This document shows, one piece after another, positions 34,611 to 43,496 of a stretch of 64,000 nucleotides of DNA; position 1 is the first letter of the stretch; each line of letters starts with the position of its first letter. The notes beneath the pieces were generated by a model. That model saw only the letters and a list, made by a program, of their open reading frames with translations. It was not told the origin of the DNA and did no database searches. The DNA is from Streptomyces bikiniensis (GTDB lineage: Bacteria; Actinomycetota; Actinomycetes; Streptomycetales; Streptomycetaceae). Both the position numbers and the translations under genes were made by a program. Location of the stretch: NCBI GenBank assembly GCA_000716465.1, contig JNWL01000002.1, forward strand, positions 186,001 to 250,000. Reading direction: 5' to 3'.

Positions 34611-35024
34611 TCAGACCTTGATCACAGTGACGCGTCCACCGCACAGGGTGATGAGGTCCTCGGGGTCGGACGTGAGGATCGTGGTCGGCCCCGGAGCCGC
34701 CAGGGCGGTGGCGGCGAGCATGGCGTCGATGGCGTACTTGTGGCCGTGCAGGCCGGCGTCGGCGAGGAGGGCGGCGGCGTGACGGGCGATCGGTTCGGTG
34801 ATCGGCTCCACGACGAGACGGGAGAGAGTCCACTCCAGGGCCGGGCGGTTGATGCGGGGGTGGACCACCTCGACGAGGGTGGCCGCCGAGGTGATCACGC
34901 GCAGGTCGTCGGCGCGGGCCAGGGCGAGCCAGGTGGTGACCGTGCGGTCGCGCAGGACGGCCTTCGCCAGCCCTTCGCTGTCGAGGACGAGGGTGCCGCC
35001 AGGGACCGCGGGGGAGCCGGTCAC
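34611..35024 (-). CDS. vapC: PIN-domain toxin, VapC-like
   Basis: A 137-residue PIN ribonuclease. The acidic residues of the fold can be placed: LVLDSEGL near the start, the Glu of LVEVVHP, the Asp of YAIDAMLAAT, and the Asp of ILTSDPEDL. The GTG start overlaps the stop of the upstream RHH-like gene (GTGA), the usual antitoxin-then-toxin order. VapC toxins cut tRNA or rRNA when the antitoxin is degraded. It sits at the right edge of the defence region, pointing the same way as the methylase-like gene, with 113 bp between them. Confidence 0.85.
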   Translation of the reverse strand: MTGSPAVPGGTLVLDSEGLAKAVLRDRTVTTWLALARADDLRVITSAATLVEVVHPRINRPALEWTLSRLVVEPITEPIARHAAALLADAGLHGHKYAIDAMLAATALAAPGPTTILTSDPEDLITLCGGRVTVIKV

Positions 35025-35284
35025 GCTGCGTTCGCCCCATGCTGGTTCTGCTCGCGACGGGCTTCGGTGAGCTGGTCGCGCAGGGACTGGATCTCGTCGT
35101 CGGTGACGGGGCCGTGCTCGGCCTCGGCGACGGTGATGAGTTCGTTGAGGTTGTCGCGTTCGATCTGGCGGGCGACGGCGGCGGCCACGTAGGCGGAAAG
35201 GCCGGAGGGGCCGCTGCGGGCCTTGGCGGCTTCGGCGATGTCGCGCGGCATGGTGATCGAGTACTTCCCGGTGGGCTCGCTCAT
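35021..35284 (-). CDS. vapB: Ribbon-helix-helix-type antitoxin, VapB-like
   Basis: An 87-residue protein. The N-terminus KYSITMPRDIAEAAKARSGPSGLSAYVAAAVARQI matches a ribbon-helix-helix DNA-binding domain (a strand, then two helices). The charged tail (EAEHGPVTDDEIQSLRDQLTEARRE) should bind the toxin. The ATG at 35284 is used; an in-frame ATG seven codons upstream has AGGAGG immediately adjacent, too close to function. Upstream TAGGAT may be the -10. It overlaps the VapC-like gene by four bases. Confidence 0.78.
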   Translation of the reverse strand: MSEPTGKYSITMPRDIAEAAKARSGPSGLSAYVAAAVARQIERDNLNELITVAEAEHGPVTDDEIQSLRDQLTEARREQNQHGANAA

Positions 35285-36123
35285 GCTACTTATCCTACCC
35301 TTCATCCTCCTGACAGGGCTTTCTTGGCTGGCATGGGACCCACAGGCGGCACGTTGATCTGGAGAGAGGCGGTGGTCGTCATGCGGAGTTCGGCAGGCCA
35401 GGTGCGAAATGCACCCGGACGGCGTGGGTCGAGGGTGGTGAAGCCCTGGCGGGGGCCAGCGGCCGGCGATGGAGTGGATGTCAGGGCTCTGGCCGACGAG
35501 CTCGGGGCCTCGTTGGTCCGAGCCGTCAGGGAAGCCGCCGCTGACGACTTCGGCCGGGTGAGGAGCGGGCGCGGTGTGACCACCATCAGCTGGTACGCCT
35601 TCGCTCTCGAATACTGGAGGTGCGCTGGGGCGGGTTCCCACGAAGATCCGGAACGAGACCAACGACGCCCTCTGTTCCAACACCGGGGGGCTTGACCCCC
35701 TGTTCTCGGACACCCGAGGCACTTGGATCCTGATGGCCCAGAAGAACAGATGACCCGTGGTCATGACCCGACGCCGCCACTCACGCCTCGGACAGCGCAG
35801 CCCGATCCCTGCGAGGCAGCGTCCGGAACGACATCAGCCACGTTGGCGCCGGCCGCATGACTCGTGTCCAGGATGCAGGGTCAAGGCCCATCCGTGCTTG
35901 CCCCTTCCGCCAGGACTCCCGGGCCCGCGCCTGTTCGGTGAGAGCCGTACCGTCAAGTCCACGACAGTCTGGAAGACGGGCGACACGACCGACTGACCCG
36001 ACCACGCTGTCCGACGGCCTCAGGCACTCACGCCCACGCCCCGGCCCGGTCCGCGGTCTCGCCGGGGACCAGGCCGGCGCATGGCCCGGTTACGCTGCTC
36101 GCGGGCGTGTACGGCGTGGGTGC

Positions 36124-36143
36124 AAAGTCCCAGAGAAGTCCCA
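36124..36143 (+). repeat. Short direct repeat, copy 1
   Basis: AAAGTCCCAGAGAAGTCCCA, itself two near-copies of AAGTCCCA. It matches 36,341-36,360 at 18 of 20 positions, 217 bp away. It lies in the gene-poor stretch at the right edge of the defence region. An attachment-site remnant is possible, but no integrase gene is present. Confidence 0.5.
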
Positions 36144-36340
36144 CGAAGCGTCGCCACGCCTCCTGATGCTGCGCATTGACGCAGGTCGGAAAGATTTCTT
36201 CAGCCGTTGCCTGGCGACCTTTCAGATGTCCCGGAAAAGACTCGGCAGCCCTGTGAGCTGCGCGGACTCGCGATGCAAGGTACCTGACCTGGGGAAACAG
36301 TCTTTCCCTTCTTTCACCCTCGTACCGCTTGATGCCGCCG

Positions 36341-36360
36341 AAAGTCCCAGGAAAGTCCCA
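36341..36360 (+). repeat. Short direct repeat, copy 2
   Basis: AAAGTCCCAGGAAAGTCCCA, the second copy of the repeat at 36,124-36,143, in the same orientation. Confidence 0.5.
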
Positions 36361-36559
36361 GAGGGCTCCCCCGCGCGAGCGGCGAACGTGGGGGCAGAGG
36401 CAGATGTGCCGGCACGTGGGGCGGAGTGGAGCGTCGGGGCCTGGAAGGACGGCGGTCAGGATGGTCCCTCCGTGCCCGTTGAAACGCCGCGCTCTGTCCC
36501 CCACGCCCCCGGGCGCCTCCTTCAGCTGCGGGTCCCCTCACCTTCGCCCACGGCGACCT

Positions 36560-36890
36560 CCAAGTCGCCGCTGAGTCGCCCACCGCGTCGGATACGGCAG
36601 TGCGGCCGCCCTGCGTTGACGCGCCGGAGATCGAAGCCGAGCCCGTCGTAGACGACCGCGAGGTCATCGGGGAGATCGAAAGCCAGTCCGTACTGCCCGG
36701 CGACATCGGACCCGACATCGCTGAGGACGCCGAAGAGGAGGTCGTGCTTCGCGGCGGGGGAGAGCGACTCGTCCGGGACCTGAGGTGACACGGCGACCAG
36801 GTGGGCGCCGCGCGCGGTGATGGCCTCGTGACGCCGCTGAAGAGACCGCAGGGCGATGTTGCGGTACGGGCACCAGAGCGGATTCGTCAC
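36560..36890 (-). pseudogene. Truncated AhpC/TSA-type peroxiredoxin
   Basis: The minus strand reads LWCPYRNIALRSLQRRHEAI, then ARGAHLVAVSPQVPDESLS, LLFGVLSDVGSDVAGQYGLAF and LPDDLAVVYDGLGFDL. This is the thiol-peroxidase core of thioredoxin-fold peroxiredoxins with the WCPYC motif altered to WCPYR. The N-terminal third of the family (before WCPY) and the C-terminal part with the conserved cis-Pro region are missing or out of frame. It is therefore probably a relic. It marks the start of ordinary chromosome content to the right. Confidence 0.6.
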
Positions 36891-36950
36891 GAAGTCGGGC
36901 GCAGTTCTCCCGCGACCGGGCGGCCGCCCCCATTGCGCCGTGCCGTGCCG

Positions 36951-37565
36951 TCAGTCGAAGCGGAGGTCGGCGAGCCCCCGTTCGAGGGCGGCTACATCGT
37001 CCTCGGGCCCACCGCCGGCCGGACGCGTTTCCATGAGTGCGGCGAGTTCGGCGCCCGCCCTGCGCACGCGGCCGGGCAGTGCGTCGGTGTAGGCGTCCCC
37101 GCCCGAACCCCAGTCCTCCGAGGCCGCGAAGACGGCGGTGGGGACCACGACGGCGCGCAGGTAGGCGAAGAGGGGGCGCACGGCGTGTTCGAGGACGAGC
37201 GAGTGCCGGGCCGTACCGCCCGTCGCCGCGATCAGCACGGGCTTGCCCGTGAGGACGTCCGGGTCGATCACGTCGAAGAACGACTTGAACAGTCCGCTGT
37301 AGGAGGCGGCGAACACGGGGGTCACGACCGCCAGGCCGTCTGCGTTCGTCACCGTGTCGATCGCGGCGGAGAGCCGCGGCGGCGGGAAGCCCGTGACGAG
37401 GTGGCTCGCTATGTCGCCGGCCAGTTCCCGCAGCTCCACGACCTCGGTCGACAGGAGGTGGTCCCGGGCGGCCAGCTCGTCGGTGACCGACTGGGCCAGC
37501 CGGTCACCGAGCAGGCGGGTGGACGAAGGAGTGCTCAGACCTGCGGAGACGACGGTCAGTCTCAC
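36951..37565 (-). CDS. FMN reductase of the CE1759 type (LLM partner)
   Basis: A 204-residue NADPH-dependent FMN reductase-fold protein. The N-terminus LTVVSAGLSTPSSTRLLGDRL and the mid-section VTPVFAASYSGLFKSFFDVID, GKPVLIAATGGTARHSLVLEHAVRPLFAYL match the flavodoxin-like family named after CE1759, encoded beside LLM oxidoreductases of the CE1758 family. GTG 37565 overlaps the stop of the upstream LLM gene (GTGA). It should supply reduced FMN to that monooxygenase. It is the last gene of the pair. Confidence 0.85.
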   Translation of the reverse strand: MRLTVVSAGLSTPSSTRLLGDRLAQSVTDELAARDHLLSTEVVELRELAGDIASHLVTGFPPPRLSAAIDTVTNADGLAVVTPVFAASYSGLFKSFFDVIDPDVLTGKPVLIAATGGTARHSLVLEHAVRPLFAYLRAVVVPTAVFAASEDWGSGGDAYTDALPGRVRRAGAELAALMETRPAGGGPEDDVAALERGLADLRFD

Positions 37566-38647
37566 GGGACCGGCACCTCCCGAGCGGCGCGGAGCGACGC
37601 GTGCGTGGGAGCGTCGGGGACGTCCGACGGCCGCCCTCGCGCGAACTCCTTCCGCAGTACGGGCACGACCTCCTCGCCCAGGATGTCGAGCTGCTCCAGG
37701 ACGGTCTTGAGGGGCAGTCCGGCGTGGTCCATCAGGAACAGCTGGCGCTGGTAGTCGCCGACGGTCTCCCGGAAGGCGAGGGTGCGCTCGATGACCTGCT
37801 GCGGGGAGCCGACGGTCAGCGGGGTCTGCTCGGTGAAGTCCTCCAGGGAGGGGCCGTGGCCGTAGACGGGCGCGTTGTCGAAGTAGGGGCGGAACTCCCG
37901 TACCGCGTCCTGCGAGTTCTTCCGCATGAACACCTGGCCGCCGAGACCGACGACGGCGTCCTCCGGACGTCCGTGGCCGTGGTGGGCGTACCTGCGGCGG
38001 TAGAGCTGGACCATCCGCCGGGTGTGGTCGGCCGGCCAGAAGATGTTGTTGTGGAAGAAGCCGTCTCCGTAGAAGGCGGCCTGCTCGGCGATCTCCGGGG
38101 AGCGGATGGAGCCGTGCCAGACGAACGGCGGGACACCGTCCAGCGGCCGGGGCGTCGAGGTGAAGGCCTGGAGCGGCGTCCTGAACGTGCCCTCCCAGTC
38201 GACGACGTCCTCGCGCCACAGCCGGCGCAGCAGGGCGTAGTTCTCCTTGGCGAGGTCGATGCCCCGGCGGATGTCCTTTCCGAACCACGGGTAGACCGGG
38301 CCCGTGTTGCCGCGTCCCAGCATCACGTCGACCCGGCCGTCGGCCAGGTGCTGGAGCATCGCGTAGTCCTCGGCGATCTTCACCGGGTCGTTGGTGGTGA
38401 TCAGCGTGGTGGCGGTGGAGAGGATCAGGTGCTCGGTACGGGCCGCGATGTAGCCGAGCATCGTGGTCGGGGAGGACGGGACGAACGGCGGGTTGTGGTG
38501 CTCCCCGGTCGCGAAGACGTCGAGGCCGACCTCCTCGGCCTTAAGGGCGATGGCGACCATCGCCTTGATGCGCTCACGTTCGGTCGGTGTGCGCCCGCCA
38601 GTGGGGTCGGGGGTCACGTCCCCGACGGTGAAGACGCCGAACTGCAT
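37562..38647 (-). CDS. LLM-class flavin-dependent oxidoreductase (CE1758 family)
   Basis: A 361-residue luciferase-like monooxygenase. Its TIM-barrel patterns are FGVFTVGDVTPDPTGG, VFATGEHHNPPFVPSSPTTMLGYIAA, RVDVMLGRGNTGPVYPWFG and VWHGSIRSPEIAEQAA. It uses reduced FMN, presumably from the overlapping FMN reductase gene, to oxidise an unknown small substrate. Length and motifs fit the family, with no missing region. A divergent AraC regulator and an alpha/beta hydrolase lie upstream, so a small catabolic or detoxification set is plausible; the substrate cannot be read from the sequence. Confidence 0.88.
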   Translation of the reverse strand: MQFGVFTVGDVTPDPTGGRTPTERERIKAMVAIALKAEEVGLDVFATGEHHNPPFVPSSPTTMLGYIAARTEHLILSTATTLITTNDPVKIAEDYAMLQHLADGRVDVMLGRGNTGPVYPWFGKDIRRGIDLAKENYALLRRLWREDVVDWEGTFRTPLQAFTSTPRPLDGVPPFVWHGSIRSPEIAEQAAFYGDGFFHNNIFWPADHTRRMVQLYRRRYAHHGHGRPEDAVVGLGGQVFMRKNSQDAVREFRPYFDNAPVYGHGPSLEDFTEQTPLTVGSPQQVIERTLAFRETVGDYQRQLFLMDHAGLPLKTVLEQLDILGEEVVPVLRKEFARGRPSDVPDAPTHASLRAAREVPVP

Positions 38648-38747
38648 GGGATCTCTGCCTTTCAGAACGCGTCCGGCTCTCTCGCGGAGAGCCGGGAGGG
38701 CCGCGTGGCGGTGCCGGGCCGGGGCGCGGCCCGTCGGCGGTGCGGGA

Positions 38748-39641
<894 letters not shown>

Positions 39642-39880
39642 TCACGCTATGGCCGGTCACACACCCTTCGTTGCCCCGTGACGCACGACGACTTGCCCAA
39701 GGGTGCAGCGTCACCGCACGGTACGGAAGGGCGTCCCGGCCGGCCTCCCGCGAAGGGCGGCCCGCGCCGCACGGCACCCGACGGGCACCACGTACGCGCG
39801 CGGCGAGTGGGCCGTTCCTGCCTGTGGTTCTGCCTGGAGACGGAGAGGGCTCGCTGGTTGGCTGTGGGTACGGACAGGTT

Positions 39881-39905
39881 CCGGGACCCGCCTAGCGGGT
39901 CCCGG
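39881..39905. promoter_or_regulatory. Perfect 25-nt palindrome between divergent genes
   Basis: CCGGGACCCGC (39881-39891), loop CTA, GCGGGTCCCGG (39895-39905). It lies in the roughly 420-bp gap between the hydrolase gene (minus) and the AraC gene (plus). Neither gene ends here, so an ordinary terminator is not expected. It could be an operator for the AraC regulator or an RNA hairpin in its leader. The rest of the gap shows no gene. Confidence 0.6.
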
Positions 39906-40006
39906 TCGCGCTCGACGCAGCCCGCCGCCCTTCACGTTCCCAGGGACCACGCCGGTGTCCCGTCCGCCGCGCCCCAGAGCCGCCTTCCCTCCGACCGGAG
40001 AACAAC

Positions 40007-41002
40007 TTGAGCCTGCCGACCACTGCCTCCGTGACCGACCCCGACGAAGTCGCTCACGGGAACGAGACGGTGAGCAGAACGCCGATGCCGACGAGGATCA
40101 CACCATTCGGCGCAGGACCGTTCCACGGCCGCATCGTCACCGATCGTCTCGGACACCTCCGGATCACGACCCTGAAGGCCGACGCTGAGGGGGCCGGCCG
40201 CACCTCGGCCCTGATGGCGAGTGCCCCCGACGCGCAGATGACCGTGCTCGTACAGGTGTCCGGCACCGCCGTCCTCGTCCAGGACGGCCGGGCGGTCGAA
40301 CTGGACGAGGGCGACATGGTGATCCCGGACCCGGCGCGCCCGTACTCCCTTGAGTACCCGCGGCGGTCCACCACGCACGTCTTCCGGTTCCCTCATCGTC
40401 TTCTGGGCGGGGTGGACAGCGACGTCCGGCGGATCGCCGGACACATCATCGGCACCGAGGACGGTGTGGCCGCCGTGCTGTTCCCGTTCCTGACCGCCCT
40501 GGCGTCCACGTCGTCCGACGACCTCGCGCCCGCCGTCGCGGACAGGCTCGCCGGCAATGCCGTCGATCTGCTCGGAACACTCGTCGCAGAGCGGACCCGC
40601 CGGTGCGGCACGGAGGCCGAAACCCGTGGCTACCTGATGACGCGCGTCCTCGAGCACATCGACCGGAACCTGGGCGACCCCGATCTGGCACCCGCACGCA
40701 TCGCTCAGGAGCACCAGGTCTCGGTCCGGTACCTGTACCGGCTGTTCGAGCGTGAGGGCACCACGATCAGCCGTCGCATCCGGCAGCGGCGCCTGGAGGA
40801 GGCGGGCCGTGAACTGGCCCGCCGTGCCAGGGTCGCCCCCACCGTGGCCGCCGTGGCCCGGCGGTGGGGCTTCGTCAGCCCTGCTCATTTCAGCCGCGCG
40901 TTCCGGGAGGCGTACGGCGTCTCCCCCGGTGAATGGCGTCGTCTGCGCACCTCCCCGGAGACATCCGGGTCACAGGCCGACGGCCTGGTGTCCGGAGGAT
41001 GA
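40007..41002 (+). CDS. AraC-family regulator (AraC_binding_2)
   Basis: A 331-residue protein from TTG 40007, supported by GGAG 6 nt upstream. The N-terminal cupin-like AraC_binding_2 domain spans about 30-200 (VLVQVSGTAVLVQDGRAVELDEGDMVIPDP). The C-terminal double helix-turn-helix covers 225-320 (LAPARIAQEHQVSVRYLYRLFEREG; PTVAAVARRWGFVSPAHFSRAFREAYGVSPGEWRRL). It is divergent from the alpha/beta hydrolase and LLM/FMN genes, the usual arrangement for an AraC activator and its targets. It is a close paralogue of the regulator at 56,186. Confidence 0.9.
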   Translation: MSLPTTASVTDPDEVAHGNETVSRTPMPTRITPFGAGPFHGRIVTDRLGHLRITTLKADAEGAGRTSALMASAPDAQMTVLVQVSGTAVLVQDGRAVELDEGDMVIPDPARPYSLEYPRRSTTHVFRFPHRLLGGVDSDVRRIAGHIIGTEDGVAAVLFPFLTALASTSSDDLAPAVADRLAGNAVDLLGTLVAERTRRCGTEAETRGYLMTRVLEHIDRNLGDPDLAPARIAQEHQVSVRYLYRLFEREGTTISRRIRQRRLEEAGRELARRARVAPTVAAVARRWGFVSPAHFSRAFREAYGVSPGEWRRLRTSPETSGSQADGLVSGG

Positions 41003-41120
41003 GTCGTCCGCACGGCGCAGCGGGCACGTCCCGACTCCCCGGGGCGCAGTCGTCGCGTGGCGGTCGGGTAGACGACGGGACGATGCTGCGGGCCGGGGGA
41101 CCGCCGAATGGTACGGGTCG

Positions 41121-43376
41121 TCAGGGCGTGCCGGGTCCGTCGAGCCGTTCACGAGCCTCGGTGAGCCGGCCCGGGTCGGCCGTCTCACCGAGGGCGAGGC
41201 ATCGGGAGAAGGCGTCGCGGGCCTCGGCCCCCTTCCCCGCTGCCAGCAGGCTGTCGCCGAGGTGGACCAGGGCGCGGCTCTCCATCGCGGCGTTGCCGCT
41301 GTCGCGGCAGAGTTCCACGGCCACCACCAAGTGCTCGACGGCCTCGGCCCAGTTCTCCAGACGGGCGTGGGCGCCGCCGATGAGCATGCGCAGGTTCATG
41401 CGGGTGAAGTCGGCGATGTGCGGTTCGACCCGGTCACCGACCTGGTCGAGGAAGGCGAGCGTGAGTTGGATCTCCTCGACCGCCTCCGCGTGCCGCCCCC
41501 CGTCCACGAGGATCTGGTTGCGCTCGACCCGGGACTGGAGTGCGCCGTCGAGGTCACCGGCGGCCTCGAAGAACGTGGCTGCCTCACGGTTGTGACGGGC
41601 CGCCGCACCGTGGTCGCCGAGCAGCCGGTGGGCCCAGGCGGAGTAGCTGTTGGCCCAGCCTTGCTGAGCGCGGTCGCCGGCGCGCTCGGCCGCCGCGAGG
41701 GCCTGGGCCGAGCGGGCGAGGCTGTCGTGGTGGCGGCCTTCGCAGACGAGGAGGGCCCAGGCGTGGTAGTTGAGCTGGGTGGCTTCCAGGAGGGGGTCGT
41801 CGAGTGCTTGGGCGGAGCGGGCGGCGGTGGCGAAGACCTCGGGCCAGTGTCCCCAGAAGATCCACTGGTCGGAGAACCAGTGCAGGGCCTCGGCGACCTC
41901 CACGACCCTCGCGTGGTCGCCCGCGGCGGCGGCCGCCCGCAGGGCGGCCAGCCAGTTGTCCCCTTCGGCCTGGAGCCACCGGCGTGCGTGTTCGGCGGTG
42001 GACAGGTCGACGGTGCCCTGCCAGGTGGCGGGCGGAGCACCGTGGTCGGGTTCGTACCAGCGGCCGGCCGTCACGGTGGTCTCCAGCAGCCAGCGGTGCA
42101 ACGCCGACCGGGCCGCCTCGGCCGCTCCGGCCGGCTCCTCGGCCCGTAGCCGGCCGCGCGCGTACAGGCGCATCAGGTCGTGGAACCGGTAGCGGTCCCG
42201 GTCGGTACCGAGGAGGCCGGCCTCGACGAGTTCTTCCAGGGTGTCCTCGGCTTCGTACAGCGGCTGTCCGGTCAGCTGCGCCGCGCCGGCCGGGCCGGCG
42301 TCGGCGCCGTCCACGAGGGACAGGAGCCGGAACATGCGGCCCGCGGCGGGGGTGAGCTGGCGGTAGGACAGGTGGAAGGCGGACGACAGCCGCAGGTCGC
42401 CGGCGGTCAGCGCGTCCAGTCGGCGCTCCTCCACGGCGAGGCGGTCGGCGAGGCGGCGCACAGTCCAGCCGGTGCGGGTGGCGAGCCAGTTGCCGGCGAC
42501 CCGCAGGGCCAGCGGCAGGTGTCCGCAGTGATCTGCCACCTCGGCCAGCGCGCCCGGATCCGCGTCCGCGCGCTCCCGTCCCACCAGGGCGGTCAGAAAG
42601 TCCGAGGACTCGGCCGCGGAGAGTTCGCCGAGCGCCAGGCGGTGGACGCTCTCCAGCCCGGTGAGCATCCTCCGGCTCGTGACCACGGCCATCGTCGCGC
42701 CCGTACCGGGCAGCAGGGGCCGGACCTGCGCCTCGTCACGCGCGTTGTCCAGCACCAGCAGGCAGCGCCGCTCGGCCAGCGTCCGGCGGCACAGCTGCTC
42801 GTGTCCCTGCGGGCCGGCCATGGCGACATCCCGGTCGGCCACCCCCAGGGCCTTCAGGACCCGCAGCAGGAGCTCGGGCGGACCGGGCGGGTCCTCCTCG
42901 GTACCCCGCAGATCGAACATCAGCTGGCCGTCCGGAAAACGTCGGGCCAGCTGATGGGCTGCTCGCAGCGCCAGGGTCGTCTTGCCCGCGCCCGGCGGCC
43001 CGGACACCGCCACCGCCACCGGTATCCGCCCCGTCTCCTGCCCGGCCAGCGCGGTCAGCCGAGCCAGTTCCGCCTCACGGCCGACGAAGTCGTCGATGCC
43101 GCGAGGGAACGACGCCAGTCCCGCCGGATGCGGGCGGGGACGGCGGCCGACCCGGGCCGTGGCCAGCAACCGCTCCCGTTCCGTCTCGCTCAGCCCCAGC
43201 CCGTCCGCGAGCGCGGCCACCGTCCTGCGCTGGGGGGCGGACACCCGCCCCCGCTCCAGGTCCCCGATCGCGCGGACGCTCACCCCCGACGCCTCCGCCA
43301 ACGCCTCCAGCGTCAGCGACGCCTCCAGACGCAAGCGCCGCAACACCGCCCCGAACCCCAGACCCGTTTCCGCCAC
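41121..43376 (-). CDS. XRE/NB-ARC/TPR regulator
   Basis: A 751-residue signal-transduction ATPase. An XRE-type helix-turn-helix is at about 5-70 (FGAVLRRLRLEASLTLEALAEASGVSVRAIGDLERGR). An NB-ARC nucleotide-binding domain follows, with P-loop SGPPGAGKTTLALRAA, LVLDNAR and VVTSRRML. The C-terminal half is TPR helices (ALVHLGDSLLAAGKGAEARDAF). GTG 43376 is taken because GGGAGG lies 10 nt upstream and the HTH starts immediately; the frame stays open further up. It resembles the AfsR-like ATPases without the SARP domain. It converges with the AraC gene at 40,007 and has no obvious target gene beside it. Confidence 0.85.
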   Translation of the reverse strand: MAETGLGFGAVLRRLRLEASLTLEALAEASGVSVRAIGDLERGRVSAPQRRTVAALADGLGLSETERERLLATARVGRRPRPHPAGLASFPRGIDDFVGREAELARLTALAGQETGRIPVAVAVSGPPGAGKTTLALRAAHQLARRFPDGQLMFDLRGTEEDPPGPPELLLRVLKALGVADRDVAMAGPQGHEQLCRRTLAERRCLLVLDNARDEAQVRPLLPGTGATMAVVTSRRMLTGLESVHRLALGELSAAESSDFLTALVGRERADADPGALAEVADHCGHLPLALRVAGNWLATRTGWTVRRLADRLAVEERRLDALTAGDLRLSSAFHLSYRQLTPAAGRMFRLLSLVDGADAGPAGAAQLTGQPLYEAEDTLEELVEAGLLGTDRDRYRFHDLMRLYARGRLRAEEPAGAAEAARSALHRWLLETTVTAGRWYEPDHGAPPATWQGTVDLSTAEHARRWLQAEGDNWLAALRAAAAAGDHARVVEVAEALHWFSDQWIFWGHWPEVFATAARSAQALDDPLLEATQLNYHAWALLVCEGRHHDSLARSAQALAAAERAGDRAQQGWANSYSAWAHRLLGDHGAAARHNREAATFFEAAGDLDGALQSRVERNQILVDGGRHAEAVEEIQLTLAFLDQVGDRVEPHIADFTRMNLRMLIGGAHARLENWAEAVEHLVVAVELCRDSGNAAMESRALVHLGDSLLAAGKGAEARDAFSRCLALGETADPGRLTEARERLDGPGTP

Positions 43377-43496
43377 CCGCTCGTCCCTCCCGTGCCTCCG
43401 GCCCGCATGAAGGGAACATTTTGCCCGGGAGCGAAGGCTCCAGGACATTCGGGTCCGACGAAGTCCCCGACGGCGCGGTCTTACGCGAGGGAGAAC

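Larger units (their letters stand above)
35285..36521. other. About 1.2 kb without an intact gene; possible island boundary
   Basis: No convincing complete gene on either strand. A plus-strand stretch around 35,470-35,620 (VRALADELGASLVRAVREA, SGRGVTTISWYAFALEY) reads like protein but has no clear start or family. Another short frame near 35,640-35,750 ends LMAQKNR. Base composition is less GC-skewed by codon position than in neighbouring genes, especially 36,100-36,360. It contains a short direct repeat and adjoins a truncated peroxiredoxin gene, so this looks like eroded DNA. Confidence 0.5.

Noticed and set aside
35309..35695. Possible plus-strand protein in the gap after the VapBC-like pair
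   Set aside because: A short stretch looks protein-like but there is no start with a ribosome site, and the end is low quality.
36100..36370. tRNA or attachment site near the AAGTCCCA repeats
   Set aside because: The repeat recalls a T-arm, but no cloverleaf can be folded and no integrase is present.
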